A DNA stretch of 64,000 nt from Forficula auricularia (GCA_024734495.1 JALMQS010000187.1:13567128-13631127), one strand, 5' to 3'. Counted from the first letter of the stretch, positions 11,503-23,680 are shown. Notes: a model not told the origin generated them from the letters alone. Translations and numbers: made by a program.

Positions 11503-11605
11503 ATATATATATATATATATAATTTAATTTGTTAGGGACTATAGTTTCGAAGGCTTGGCCTTCATCTTCGGTCTATTTTATTAAAAATATTTTATTTGTT
11601 TTTTC
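11503..11605 (-). repeat. TA repeat plus decayed hammerhead-like unit
   Basis: The minus strand reads GACCGAAGATGAAGGC, then CAA, then GCCTTCGAAACTATAGTC. This is the same unit as 34212-34246, but with CTGATGA changed to CCGAAGA, so the core is broken. A short TA microsatellite (11503-11520) adjoins it, as at the other copies. Confidence 0.6.
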
Positions 11606-11795
11606 TCACGGGCACAAATAGCCGATCGAATGAAAATTCGTTTGTCCCTAAGTTCATTCTACTTCGAGCAAATATCATTAATGTATAGAAAAAAATGTAT
11701 GTTTTTATCTCTAGCACCTCAGCCCTTAGTTTAATAGTAAAGTACTCAGAAAAGAGATTATAAAGCATTCAATATCCTTTAAAAATTATATATAC

Positions 11796-12262
11796 CAGGT
11801 GTATGCATATGAAATGAGCCTTTTTTATAAAAATAAAACACTTTTTTTAAATAGAAAAGAAAATATATTTTATTCAAATATCTCTCCATCACTTTCTACA
11901 CATTTTGAGCACCTTTCTGGATATTGGTGGATCCCCCTCCAAAAAAACTGTTGGTCTTTGGAAGAAAACCAATCATTGACCAATTTTTCGACTTCTTCGT
12001 AAATTTTGAAGTGCTGCTCTTTAAGTGCGTGGCCCATCGACGAAAACAGGTGGTAGTCGGAAGGAGCCAAGTCTGGTGAGTAAGCCGCATGGCGTAGCAA
12101 TTCTCAGTTGAGTACTTCCAGCGTATCCTGAACCGTTTTTGCTTTATGTGAAGGAGCATTTTCATGAAGAAAAATCACTTTATGTTGCCTTTTTTGATAT
12201 TCTGGCCGTTTTTTCGGCAATGCACTGTTCAAATAAATTAATTGTTGTTGGTAGCGTTTAGC
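11796..12262 (-). pseudogene. 5'-truncated mariner remnant
   Basis: On the minus strand the frame reads LRHAAYSPDLAPSDYHLF (12099-12046), the conserved region around the third catalytic residue of mariner transposases. It is followed by a C-terminal WRGIHQYPERCSKCV ending at about 11870. An upstream frame shifted by one base (12170-12100) carries the preceding helix region. The 3' terminal repeat starts CCAGGTGTATGCATATGAAATG at 11796, beside TA. Sequence beyond 12262 is unrelated, so the N-terminal half is missing. Confidence 0.7.
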
Positions 12263-12559
12263 ATTTTAATTTTAATTATGCTTCATTTTAAATAGTTTAT
12301 TTTATTTATATTTATTTATAGAACAGCTTCACTAAAAAGTGAGCTGGCTAGGTTACTTTTCCCTCTATTATAACTACAAACTTTACAGAGAGGATACCGA
12401 GATTTGAAAACATTTTCACCATTTTTATTGAAATTAATAAATTCGACAAGTAAAATTAACGTAGCTTAAAAATTATTACAGGTGTCTAAAATATATTTTC
12501 AAAACGTTATATTAAGTTTTCCATGCTTTATAGATCATTTAATCTAAATAATTAATATT

Positions 12560-12790
12560 GTCTTAAATTTGTGTAATTTGTCATGGTCAATTGCGCCCCT
12601 CCTCTCGTTCCCCTTCCCTGTACTAGTCCCTTGCAAATTTCCTAGATACTCCCGCCCCTCCGCTGGTCCTCAGGCCACGCGTCAGTACTCAGTGCGAAAC
12701 CCACGTGTCCAAGTGCCTCGAATTAAACATTCAACTTATCTGGCTATTTCCGGTAAATATCACAATCTAATTAGCTCCAAATTAACTCCA
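12560..12790. other. GC-rich island, unknown
   Basis: A patch of about 150 bp (12590-12730) is clearly richer in C and G than its surroundings, with cccctcctctcgttcccc-like text. A 75-codon plus-strand frame spans it, but it has no motif, no clear splice sites and unremarkable composition. It could be a repeat fragment. Confidence 0.35.
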
Positions 12791-12999
12791 AATTAACCAT
12801 ATATCTTTCTTACTAAGTAGACATAATTAAAAAATTATTTTTTGATTTTAATTATACACTCACGAGCAAAGAAATGGAATCACCTCCCTTGCGAGTAGTT
12901 AAATGTAATATTTATTCTTAAATATAATGTTATATTAATATAAATTAAACAGTATTAAAGAATAAAGATTAAATTTTTTTGCAACGAAATTTTCTCTGG

Positions 13000-13365
13000 A
13001 GAGAGACGGACTGGTAGAAACTTTAATTGAATGTAATGGAAGGCAGCCCAGTGGTAGTGAGGAAAGAAAAATTTACACATATCAAATACGGTGTAATTTA
13101 TTGAATCCTTCCTCCTTCCTTTCAAACCGACGTTTCGGAGGATTTTCTCCTTCTTCAGGGTTTTAAAGGGTCAATGAACATTTTATTTGTTTCATTCATT
13201 GACCCTTTGAAACCCTGAAGAAGGAGGGAAAATCCTCCGAAAAGTCGGTTTGAAAGGAAAGGAGAAGGATTCCAATAAATTACACCGTATTTGATATGTG
13301 TTAATTTTTTTCTTTCCTCACTACCACTGGGCTGCCTTCCATTACATTCAAATAAAGATTAAAGT
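13000..13365. repeat. Palindrome with two mirror-image hammerhead-like cores
   Basis: Arms 13029-13180 and about 13190-13350 are near-exact reverse complements (outer edge GAATGTAATGGAAGGCAGCC). Each arm contains CTGAAGA, A, GGAGG, loop, CCTCC, GAAA: plus strand 13215-13242, minus strand 13158-13133. A related copy with a shortened centre is at 17557-17815. The asymmetric flank TTTGCAACGAAATTTTCTC lies left of this copy and right of the other, so they are in opposite orientations. Confidence 0.78.
13215..13242 (+). ncRNA. Hammerhead-like core motif
   Basis: CTGAAGA (13215-13221), A, five-pair stem GGAGG/CCTCC (13223-13227 with 13234-13238), GAAA (13239-13242). The stem is perfect. A single extra A separates it from the CTGAAGA strand. 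The minus-strand twin at 13158-13133 has GAAACGTCGG downstream. Confidence 0.4.
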
Positions 13366-14571
13366 TTGAATAAATATGATTTCCATAAAAAATCATCCAC
13401 TTAATTAGTAATTATTTGACTTGAAATGAAAGATTAGGAAAAATGAAAACTTTTAAGGTTGGGTATTATCCGAATACAACAAAACAAATCAATAAAACAA
13501 TAAAAAAAACTTTATTTAATCAGTATTTATTATTTTATTACTAGGTACGCCTGGGAAGCAGGCGAATCGCTTGCCTGCCAGTTGGATATTGAATTCAAAC
13601 AAAATAATGTATATAGATATATTTCTCGCTTAAATATATCTGAAACATCTCAAACATGATTTTTTGCCTGCCTGCATGTGTGTCTGTGTGTAAGTCAAGA
13701 ACGAAAAGTTTTAGAAAGTTCTTTCTTGAAGCATATAGTGTATATTTGTTACGGAGAATTGAGTAGATTTTGATCTCTCTAGTTTTAGAACTTCAAGTTA
13801 AAAAATGCAGATAAAAATAATTTTTTTAATGGTTTAATTTAGATTTTAAGTCGATGTAATAATATAAGCAAAATGAACAATTTATATTTAAGTTTATTAT
13901 TAATTTCTAGGGCGTCTCTAGCGTACCTAGTCTTCAAAAAGTTTTTACTTTCTTTATTTATTAATAAATGTGCTAGTGAGCGATTCATTGATTACAATTT
14001 GATTATGGAAAATGACTAAAAAGTACATGGATAGAATAATCTCTCTTTCGTTCGAGCTACAAGACCAGACTTGTTTCCGATCATTAGAGATTAATTTCTT
14101 AATTTCTATTATTCTAGGAATAGCCTTTTGCCTTTGAAACTTGGACCAAAACGATGTTCGTTATAAAACGATTGATTCTTTTTAAATCCCGAAAATCAGC
14201 ATTTCAATAAAACTTTAAAGCTAAAATGATTATTAAAATAATAAAAAGGCAAATTTTGAAGTATACTATAAGCAAATATTCATCTCAAAATTTGAAAAAT
14301 TAGAAACTTTTATCAAAAAAGAAAAAAAATAGATCATAGGTACTAAATTAATCAACTAGGCATGAAAGAAAGAAATTTTTAACTTTTAAAATTTTTGAAA
14401 ATATTCAATAAATAGACAAAGCTTTTAATTTTTCTTTTTCCACTCAAATCTAATTTTTCATATAAAATATACTAAATACATCCTTTAATCAAAAGTCTTT
14501 ATATAATGAAATTTCGTTTTACTTTATATATCTAGTTATTATTCATTTTAGTTGGAATTAAAATCTTTTCA
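13366..14571. other. Intergenic, AT-rich
   Basis: No coding signal. The segment 13660-13790 (tgtgtaagtcaagaacgaaaag...gaagcatatagtgtatatttg) resembles 18095-18170, so it is a dispersed repeat without visible ends. Confidence 0.55.
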
Positions 14572-15890
14572 GATTTTTTTTTTTTTTTTTTTTTTTTAAT
14601 GCAATCGAATGCAAGAAGGGGTGCGCCAGTAAAGATGCAGCTCCTATGGATCTCGAAAGACCCTTGCATTACCGAAGAGAAGGGAAAGTTGATTAAGTGA
14701 GAGGGTGTAGACGTAGGTGTCTATGCACCCCGGTTTTGAAGGTTTGAAGATCATAGGTGCTGGGAAAGATGGAGGCTGGGAGAGAGTTCCAGTTCCTTGA
14801 AGTCATGGGGATATATGTATTGGCGAATGAAGTGGTCCGGCACTTTTCCAGTTTGACCGCGAAAGAGTGTTGGGAGTCGGCAAAACGCGTGCTACGTGCA
14901 AAGCATGCTTTGGGGGAATTATTGATCTTATCTCATCAGAGCACCTGCCGTGATAGTATCTATAGAAAAGGGAAAGGGCAGAGACATCTCTTCGATGAGC
15001 CAGCGAGTCGAGGGAGTCGGTGAGGGTAGAATCGTCAATTAGCCTGACGGCTCGTTTCTGAATTGCATCCAGGGTAGCAAGAGAATATTTTGAGGCTCCT
15101 CTCCACAGATGTGAGCCGTATTCGAGACAGGGGCGGATTTGGGCCTTGTAGATGGTGAGAAGTTGTGGGGCTTTGTAATATCGCTTGGACCTGAATAAGA
15201 AGCCAATCTTCCTTGCTGCAGATTTCGCCACAGAGGAGATGTGTTCATTCCAAGACAGGTCAGATGTGACTGAGACGCCTAACATGGATAGGCTGTCACA
15301 CATTTTTAGGGTATTCGAATCGAAGTGAATATCAGGGAAATCTTTATTTTCGCGCCTAGAAATTAGACAACATTGAGTCTTGTTTGAATTATAGTTAACT
15401 AAATTTTGAGAGCCCCATTTATTCAGTTTGTCTAGGTCGAGAGTAATTGAGGAGGCAACATTGATTCGATTATTCGGGAGTGATGGTTTGCTGTTTAGAG
15501 TGCTATCGTCGGCGTAACAATGGGTGGGGTTTGAGGTTTGATCGATAACGTCGTTTATATAAATTAGGAAGAGTGTGGAGGAGATTACAGAGCCTTGGGG
15601 AACACCAGCGTTTGTGGAGAACGATTCAGATGCTGTTCCATCCACCACAACTTTTATACTTCGGTTTGTCAGAAAGCTTGCTATCCATTTGCGAAGTGTT
15701 GGTGTGAATCTAAAGGCTGGCAGTTTGGCAAGAAGATTTTTGTGCCAAACCTGGTCAAAAGCTTTGGTGATATCAAGGGCTACAGCGAGGGTTTCTTTTC
15801 CGGCCTCTAGAGTTTTGTTCAAGGTGTGGGTGACATAGGTTAAGATGTCGCCTGTGGAACGATTAGAATAATTTTCTTTCCATATATGGT
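14572..15890 (-). mobile_element. 5'-truncated jockey-type LINE
   Basis: Minus-strand retrotransposon ending in a poly(A) tail (poly-T of about 24 at 14573-14597 on the plus strand). It spans the reverse transcriptase palm through the C-terminus and 3' UTR. The 5' end near 15880-15890 is an abrupt truncation. A related but older fragment is nested in the pogo-like element at 46205-47085. Confidence 0.88.
14693..15880 (-). pseudogene. Non-LTR reverse transcriptase, jockey-like
   Basis: The long frame (about 355 codons from 15880 down to 14803) has the RT palm signatures in order: ALDITKAFDQVWH (motif A with catalytic Asp), GVPQGSVISSTLFLIYINDV (motif B), HCYADDSTL (motif C, YADD catalytic pair), then the thumb and LGVSVTSDLSWNEHI. 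The downstream region contains the C-terminal half typical of jockey-group LINEs. After 14850 the frame must shift by one base to continue into SRNWNSLPASIFPSTYD, the usual C-terminal motif, and stop at 14693-14695. The N-terminal endonuclease domain is absent through 5' truncation. The RT region is well preserved, so the insertion is probably fairly young, but it cannot move on its own. Confidence 0.88.
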
Positions 15891-16526
15891 TTTTTACTAG
15901 TAAAAGATATAAAAGTCTTTGTCTTTGATAACATTTGATAAAATAGTGGATTTTTGCAATTTTTAATTTTTTTTATTATTTTAATATTAATTTCTTAAGA
16001 ATTTGGTAATCATTATCAATATTGGAAAGAAAATGTTTTCATTAGAGTATAAAATTATTCCAGAAACGATTTTTTACTTAAAATATACTATTATTATCGA
16101 TTTCAGGCAATTTGAACTGATCGCTGTTTACACACACACACTTTAATAAAAAATTCATAGTAAAAAAAATAATTTAAACTTAAATATAGGTTCGCATTAT
16201 TTATTTAATAATTTCAAGACTAATTATTTGATTTAACTTAAATAAATTAAATTTAAAATTTATTTTTAAAATATTAATTTTTTTAACACTTACTGGTAGC
16301 CTATAATTTTAAGTGTCGTTAAATTGAAACATTTTTTAGAATATTCTATATCTACAGATACAAGTGTATTTATTATAATTTTTTTTCTAGTAAAGTGTCG
16401 ACTCGAGTTCAAGATTTATTTCTCCTACGTAGTCCACTGCAAGGAGGCTCCTTAATTCGACCTACGAGGTATGTTATAGATATTAAACATACTAATTGAA
16501 TTTTCTAATTAAGTTTTCTATTAGAT
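15891..16526. other. Intergenic, AT-rich
   Basis: No frames or repeats recognised apart from a short ACACACAC tract at 16131. Confidence 0.6.
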
Positions 16527-17162
16527 CAGCGATTCTTAGATATTTTTATTCAAGACCCCAGATTAAATATCTACTTACTATATATGAAATTAAAAAAAAA
16601 AACATTTTTACTAGTAAATCAAAAAGAAATTTATTTTAAAGCTAATCTTCGTTAAATATGAGATGTGGTTATTAAATAACCGGACTTAACTCATAACACT
16701 TTTTATGAACTTACTCCCATTGGCGAAAATATACCTATTATAATGATCATATAATTTATTAAAACTATATATTAAATTTAAATATCAATGAATTAAATGT
16801 GCTTGTGTCTTAGAAAAAGAATCAAATCTTCGGTGAATATTTAATACTTTTTCTGTGGGAATTAGAGCATCTTCAACATTTTTCAAATTTGATTGGTATT
16901 TTTATTTTATAATGCTGAGAAAGTCATTTGGCATAAATCTGTAGTACAAAATGGGAAAAGTATATTTAAGGCCATTTTAGAAATTGAAAATTCTGCCCTA
17001 ATCCAAAGCGAAAATTCATTCAATGATGTGTACCTCAATTAATTTTTGGTCATTGCCTATTATAATTTTTTCATAGCCATTGTCATTTTATTTTTTTCTA
17101 CCCCAAAAAATTTAGTTAAATTATCCAAAATAGGGCCGCAACCCATAGTTTAAGAAGCACTG
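16527..17162. mobile_element. Probable hAT nonautonomous element
   Basis: Starts CAGCGATTCTTAGAT and ends ATAGTTTAAGAAGCACTG, an imperfect inverted pair of the CAGNGNTTCTTAAA hAT class. The flanking octamers TATTAGAT (16519-16526) and GATTGGAT (17163-17170) match at six of eight positions, as expected for an old target duplication. No transposase frame. Confidence 0.65.
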
Positions 17163-17556
17163 GATTGGATAGACGGTATCAGCTCTAGTTTTTAAAATAC
17201 ATTTGATCAAATATCTAAAAAATACGACTTTTGCCTATATTAAAGGCGTATTGATTCAGAACAGCAATACATGAAATCAAAATATTTAGTTTAATTAATT
17301 TAAATGAAGCTTCATCGATCAATTAAAATATAACGCCTGTTTTTAGCACAATATGAGAATTTGATTTATAGTAAATACAAACAAGCCTAAAACTATATTT
17401 TTTTCAATAAGAAAAAAATATGAAAATATAGGTATAGTTTTTTAAATTATTATTATTATTATTATTATTATAAATCTAATTCTCAATGAAATAAAAACAT
17501 GTGTCATATTGGAAATGATAGACAATTTTTTTTTCAATAAATAAAACTAAATATTT

Positions 17557-17850
17557 TGATTGAATGTAATGGAAGGCTGCCCAGAGGTAGTGAGGAAAGA
17601 AAAAATTAACACATATAAAATAAGGTGTAATTTATTGGAATCCTTCCTCCTTTCCTTTCAAACCGACGTTTCGGAGGATTTTTCCCTCCTTCTTCAGGGT
17701 TTGAAAGGAAAGAGGAAGTATTCCAATAAATTACACCTTATTTTATATGTGTTAATTTTTTCTTTCCTTACTACCTCTGGGCTGCCTTCCATTACATTCA
17801 ATTAAAATTTCTACCAGTCCGTCTCTCTCCAGAGAAAATTTCGTTGCAAC
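17557..17850. repeat. Palindrome, second copy, hammerhead-like core
   Basis: Same family as 13000-13365, with edges GAATGTAATGGAAGGC and GCCTTCCATTACATTC. The centre is shortened so that only the minus-strand core is complete: CTGAAGA at 17697-17691, A, GGAGG, loop, CCTCC, GAAACGTCGG. The flank TCTCTCCAGAGAAAATTTCG follows at 17822-17841. Confidence 0.75.
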
Positions 17851-18379
17851 TAAATATTTTGATTTCAAGTATTACTTTTCTGAATCAATACGCCTTTAAA
17901 ATAGACAAAAATCATCTCATTCGAAGATTTGACCAAATATAAATCAAATTGAAGAAAAAGTGGAACTTTTTCAGGACTCGGTAACATGCTTGCAGTTTCC
18001 TTGAAGTAATTAATTAAATGTTAATTCAAAACACACCTTTTCGAATTTTTAATATTTTTTACTATAGAATCCGGATTAAACTCTCTGTCTGTATTCAAAT
18101 ACCCACGTTAAGTTAAGAACAAAAAGCCGTAGAAAGTACGTTCTTGTGCTAAAATGTTTATATTTCCAATGGGAAGAAGTGAATAGATTTTGGTGAAAAT
18201 CGTACCAAACATTGACGGTGGGAGGGAGCTCTTTTTTTTATCTGAACCTTTTGTCTGATTTGGACCAAATTTTGCACAGTCAGCCTTTAAGGCATTAAGG
18301 AATTATAATCAAAAAATCAACTTCCTAAAATGACCAGGGTGAGAGGGTAGATGTATGGTAAAGTCATAAAATGGCCACA

Positions 18380-18745
18380 TCACATATTTTATTAATTTGC
18401 GGATGGTAATAGATTCAAATTTACAAGAAAATCATAAGTTGGTGTCATCTATTAAATCCGATGGAATGGAATATTTTTAATTATATGTCAGAGGGGTTGT
18501 TTTACAAATTAAGATAACAATCTTTGAGTAAAATATTTTACGCGTGTACATATGTTAGAGAGGTTCGCATCCTGCAGGTGAGCCAGATGGCCCGGATTGC
18601 TGTTACTGGCACTCGGGTTCGATTCCCGCGGGGGTGAAAAACAACCCCCCTGACATCTAATTAAAAATATTCCATTCCATAGGATTTAATAGATGACACC
18701 AACTAATGATTTTCTTTTATTTTATAATTTATAGGTAAATTTGAA
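18380..18745. repeat. Palindromic element with tRNA-like core
   Basis: Arms about 18412-18505 and 18635-18735 are reverse complements (TTGGTGTCATCTATTAAATC at the left, its complement at the right). The loop holds a tRNA-like segment with CTCGGGTTCGATTCCCGCGG (B box and T-arm, 18613-18632). A smaller element at 61070-61245 is organised the same way. Confidence 0.7.
18575..18640 (+). repeat. tRNA-like SINE head
   Basis: The T-arm CGGG TTCGATT CCCG is perfect and a weak A-box-like TGAGCCAGATGG lies about 35 bases upstream. No consistent acceptor stem could be paired, so this is a tRNA-derived repeat rather than a tRNA gene. Confidence 0.45.
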
Positions 18746-19487
18746 AGAATTAATCGTTATTTTTCTTTTACTATATAGAAAAACATACTATATTTATTAA
18801 ATATTAATCAAGTTTGAAAATTTCACGTAATTTTTCAATTTATAATATAATTTTTTTTTCTGTTTTATTTTTCATGGTGGTTCGTCCATCCCTTCTTCAT
18901 GTTTTCTACTTCTTCTTCTCTTCCCGGCTTCCTTCTACTCGTCAATTAAATCTGCACATCATAGCTTCGAAATCAATATAAGTACAAAATCTTTTTTTAC
19001 AAGCATGGCGTTTAATTTATTATATTTAGGTATATGTATAGGGATCAAATATTTTAAAAAATTAGGGATTTTTGCAATAGGATGTTTTTTCTTTCAGCTT
19101 TCACCCTACAACTTTTAATTTTAGATTAGAGATTTTATTCAAAACCAAATAAATTAAATTAAATTTAACATTTTAAATTTAAAATTGGTTTTCATAAATT
19201 TTTAGAATAAATTTTTTATTTTCATTTAATAAATTCATAGTAAAAATCATTATATTTTCTTTTTTCAATGCATAACGTAATTAAAATTTAAAATTATTAA
19301 CATTAGTAATTTTTGAAAAGGATTAAAATGACATCCTAATAAATTGTGTTATTCGAAATTTCTGGTATTCATTTTGGCCTTTCATCAATTCATCATTAAA
19401 ATTTTTAATTTAATAAACTTTTATAAATTGTTGCATAGAATTTAGTCTAATTATTATTTTGAACTATTTTTCAAATTGACATTTTTA
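18746..19487. other. Intergenic, AT-rich
   Basis: No coding signal. The 19320-19400 stretch resembles 10240-10310 (ctaataaattgttttatt), part of a dispersed family. Confidence 0.5.
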
Positions 19488-19735
19488 TTAGAAATTAAAT
19501 TCAGACAGGATCGCAGCATTCCCTTCAACCCATATTGGATGGATCAACTGGTCCAGAGGATCAACGGAGGATGGATCTTCAGAGGGCGGATTTATCTTCA
19601 CAAAGTAAGACACTCTCCCAAGAATTGGTAGTTTTCTGGGTCTAAGATTATCGAATGTTGTTTTATTAGTCGTTAAAGCTTCCAGGTTCATCGCCTCGAC
19701 CTCCGTGGGATCCGCTACAAAACCACTTCAAATGA
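19488..19735 (-). pseudogene. Possible Ty3/gypsy polyprotein remnant
   Basis: The minus frame reads GFVADPTEVEAMNLEAL, then LRPRKLPILGRVSYFVK, then LIHPIWVEGN. The pattern GFVxDPxxxEAxxxL...LRxxLGxxxYFxxxI is that of the region between reverse transcriptase and RNase H in Ty3/gypsy polyproteins. The frame is a lone fragment of about 80 codons with a diverged glycine-leucine core. No LTRs are visible. Moderate to low confidence. Confidence 0.4.
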
Positions 19736-20981
19736 TTGCATGATATAATTTTTAAGATTTATTATAAGCTCAAAAATAGGAATAGAATTAGCAACAGGTG
19801 TAGGAGGGTGGGAGGGACACGCGATGCCAACGTCAGGGATACTAATCTGTTTTCGAGATGTTTCTAGAGAAAACCGTCTACGAGAACAACGAGGTGGTTT
19901 CTAGGTCTTCAGTATGCCCCGTTGCAATTATTCAAGGTGAATTACACTTATAATTTTTTGAACTTTATTGAAAAGATTGAGGTTATCATCTACTTGATGC
20001 AAATAAATATATATCTATATAAATAAATACAAATCTTTTATAAAAAACAATCTTAAAAAGTTTATTAAAATTTCAAACGTTCGGACTGGCAATATTTACA
20101 ATTTAGAATTTACAAGCACAAATATTCATTCCCAATGTACCATACATGCTAGTAGATAGCTATTCAACTAACCTGAGGGGACACAATTCTGACTTTTCTA
20201 ATCCCAAAATTTTAGATAAAGAACAGAATTTAGAAAAAAGATTAATTTTAGGAAGGATCGAAACAAAAATGAACAAAAGGTCTAATATGGACTGTTTTTC
20301 TAATATTCATCAAAATTTTTAAGGAAAAATAATTTTTCGTAATTACATATATATATATTTTTTATTTATTCAAGTTTATTTAATCTCCAAGAAAATTTGT
20401 ATCAATGTCTACTTTTCAAAATATTTAATTGTTTAGTGTTGCTTTACATAAATTTCTTACAATATTCTTTTATTATATAATGGAATAGAATTTTAAATTA
20501 TAAACTCATGTTGTTTATGAACATTTTTTTATTTTAATTTTTTGATATTCGGCTATTTTAATACCGTCGTGCACTTCCGATTTTTGACTAAATCGGCGGG
20601 ACACTTGTGAAATGGTTACGAAACACCAGTGATACGCGGAACACCGGTTAGGAATCACTGCTCTAGTATAAATTACTTTAAAATATAATTTTATTAAAAA
20701 CTTTATATAATCTTTTTTGTGTTCCTCAAGGTTATTAATTATAATAGAATATTTTTCATTTCATCAAGTTCATCATTTAGTCAAGTCATTTTCAAGATAT
20801 TTAGAAAACATTTGTAAAAAGTACGGGAATAAAGTACTAATGTTTGTGGGTCGTGATGTACCAAAAACTAATCGGCGCTTTATATTGTTAAAGTAATGGT
20901 AGGTTTTCAATTTCATTTCAATCGGTTGAACGGTGTGGAAAAAATCGTGAACGAAAAAAAGGAATCCATACAAGGTCAACC
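19736..20981. other. Intergenic, AT-rich
   Basis: A slightly GC-richer patch at 19795-19935 has no motif I recognise. At 20570-20665 lies a short repeat with cggaacaccggttaggaatcactg, like a hAT end. No gene seen. Confidence 0.5.
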
Positions 20982-20989
20982 ATCTAAAC

Positions 20990-21976
20990 TAGGGGTGTCC
21001 AATCTTTTGGCTTACGCGGGCCACATTTGAAGACAAAACAAATGTTTCGGGCCGTGGATAAAATATTATAATTCTATTGATATTTGTTATTCAAAAAAGA
21101 TAGTTAATAATGTAGAAATAATAACTTTATTATTTTTTGTGTATTTAATGAGGTTCTAATTTTACGTTTAGTAAATTTTATATTGCTTCTCGTATATGTA
21201 AATACATACCCACAACCTACATACTAACAAAAAATAATATAATGTATTAGTATTTGTTTATATTTTTTCCTGGCTAGATAATTAATATAAAATTCTTATA
21301 AAGAGACAATATTCAATTTTTCTTTCAGATCGGTATCTAATGTGTTTCCAGTATCTACATATAAATCTCAATGTTTTAAAGATTTTTATATTATAACTTT
21401 ATATTGGACCACGGGTTTAAATCGAATGGGATTAAAGAAGGATATGAGGAATGATAATTTATTTTTTAAAAGCGTCACGGATATAATAATCCCTACCTAT
21501 CCATTATCTATTGACATCTAAGAAAGTGCAAATATCTAAAAGACAAGTTCTGACAAGTTTTAGTCCAGGAGAGAAATTATCAATTAATTGTGATTGTTCT
21601 AGAAAACCCCAATTCCTTGTCTCCTTATACTAGAATGATATAAATATAGACTTGGTTAGTGTCGTAGCATATAAATTACTGAAATAATAAATATTTTAGA
21701 AAATGAAAATATGAGAAGAATTTTTAAATATTCGAAACTTCATTATTTTTTTTTATTTTATAAAGTTGAGCTTATAATTTTGCTTTTAGTGAATTTTATT
21801 CTTGGAAAAAGCTTCACGTATTGTACAAATGTACATTTATATGTCAAAAAAATAAATAAATATATCTTTACATATAAATCTCAATATTTTAAGGAAGTTC
21901 ATGATTTTATGCCGGGCCACACTTATTGCAGTGCTGGGCCGCATGCGGCCCGCGGGCCACGAGTTGGACAGCCCTG
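20990..21976. mobile_element. hAT nonautonomous element with perfect 8-bp TSD
   Basis: Starts TAGGGGTGTCCAATC (first C decayed to T) and ends GAGTTGGACAGCCCTG. The perfect duplication ATCTAAAC flanks it (20982-20989 and 21977-21984). Internally it matches the reverse complement of 3537-4708. It is 987 bp with no transposase frame. The 88-codon plus frame at 21711-21977 runs through the terminal repeat and is not a gene. Confidence 0.9.
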
Positions 21977-21984
21977 ATCTAAAC

Positions 21985-23130
21985 TAAAAAAATCGCATTT
22001 GCCTCTGGGGATTCGTAGTCTTTACCTGAGAAGCCTTTTAAGGTGCGCTTGGCGCGTGACCGATCCAATAATTTATCTGCTTCGCATTGGATTAAGTAAA
22101 AACGGGGAAATTGATTAGGGCTTTTTTACTTTCACATAAATTATATATTATCTATATCATGTAATGAAATAGAATAGAATGTAAAGAATTGCGATCGCCT
22201 GCCTGGTTTGCATGGTATACGGTATATACCCTTAATAGATCGGCCAATTCAGTTGTCTAACTAGCAGGGGCTCCTATTATACGGGGTGTTTAAATGAACA
22301 GACTGATTTGTATTATGTCAGAAGGGTTAATGCAGCAACTGTCAAACAGCTAGCGTGCTGCGACAGGTTTGAATATGATTGTGTCTGGTGATGCTCCCTG
22401 TGATCGCCTCTTTTAAATTCACCCTTATTACGTTACTACATAATATATGAGCTATAATGTAATGTTATAATCGGGCATTAAAATTTTTTTTCCTCTCTGA
22501 TTTCGAAATACTTCAAAAACGTTTGAAACTATTTATTATTCGCCCTATTAGTTCTTTTTGTAAAAAAAACCTTGAAACGTGAAAAAATGTTGTGGCCTCA
22601 GTAATTTGGGCTAAGTGTATATAAAGACGCCAATCAGTATTTCGCTCAAAAGGGACTTGGCGTGTCCCTGGGAATGACCAGGTTACTTCAGTATAGATAT
22701 CTATGTTTGTATTATGTCAGAAGGGTCGGCCCCCTCAGGAATCGAATCCTTCTGATAAATAACTCAAATATTAATAGCTATAATTGTTTTTCTTTCTTTT
22801 TAGCTTTTAAATTTATAATAATCATAAGATCCAAATTTCAGCTTATTACACCTACAATCTACAACTCTTCGACATCAGATCCACATATATATAAAAATAC
22901 CTACTATTTATTTATTGATTTTCAATATTTTTGAATCGGATTTTCTGAAGATAGAAAACCCAAAATAATCTAATCAGTTTTTCGTTTTGGAAATATAAAT
23001 ATTTTGGACTAGAACAAGCCTTTTAATATCTTCATTTCTCTGGATATAGTGAATAGAGAAATTCAGACTCACATACAGATGGCAACAACATTAAAAAAAT
23101 GTTCTTTTTTCCACTTTCTCTCGTTAATAA
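21985..23130. other. Intergenic with SINE-like scraps
   Basis: Two short blocks share gtattatgtcagaagggt (22310 and 22715). The second is followed by CCCCTCAGGAATCGAA, the reverse of the tRNA-like B-box segment seen at 1012. No supported coding frame. Confidence 0.45.
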
Positions 23131-23134
23131 ATAA

Positions 23135-23240
23135 TGTTGTTACTCAGCAAGGAAAGCCTACTTGACAAGCCAGAGTAATGATAATGATAATTAACTCTGG
23201 CTTGTCAAGTAGGCTTTTCTTGCTGTGAGTAACAACAATC
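23135..23240. repeat. Short near-perfect inverted repeat
   Basis: Arms of about 43 bp (GTTGTTACTCAGCAAGG... and its complement) are separated by an AT-rich spacer of about 17 bp. A strong hairpin if transcribed. Probably a small foldback MITE. Confidence 0.75.
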
Positions 23241-23560
23241 AACTGGTGTGGGCACCACATGACTTTCACATTAGTTTCTCCCTTATTTGAAATCTTCATA
23301 CCAATTTTCTTCATTCAAGTTACTTCAAATTGGGATTCCCCCAAACCGAGAAAACAGGGAAAAATACGAAATTGCAAAATACAAAAAATCTTCAAGTGAA
23401 TATGTATTTCCGGTCTTTTGATTTTAACCAAAATCTTAGGACATTTCTATTACCCTCAATTTTTAAGAGTATATAAATTTAATATAATCTATATGGAATA
23501 TCGATCTATCTAATATATCTAATAATTATGATTAAATAAGCAAACATTCTTTGTATCTAT

Positions 23561-23680
23561 ATGGAAAGCTGTTCTAAGGATTTTGATGAAACCAACTTTA
23601 TTAACCATTTTCGAGAACAAGAAAAAGTTCTGGGAAAACTTATTTTCATAAGTTTTTTAATTAAACTAAATATGGGGCAC
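23561..23680 (+). CDS. Candidate first coding exon, unknown protein
   Basis: ATG opens a 40-codon frame starting MESCSKDFDETNF and ending LNMGH exactly at a consensus donor CAC|gtaagt (phase 0). The frame itself continues 19 codons past the donor before a stop. Composition (acidic start, then FREQEKVLGKL) looks protein-like, and the segment is less AT-rich than its surroundings. No partner exon was identified downstream, so this may be chance. Function unknown. Confidence 0.3.

Noticed and set aside
11870..12165. Two separate minus-strand genes
   Set aside because: They are pieces of one mariner transposase separated by a frameshift.
14757..15838. Plus-strand frames over the jockey LINE
   Set aside because: Antisense shadows of the reverse transcriptase.
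18575..18640. tRNA gene
   Set aside because: The T-arm is perfect, but no acceptor or anticodon stem could be paired.
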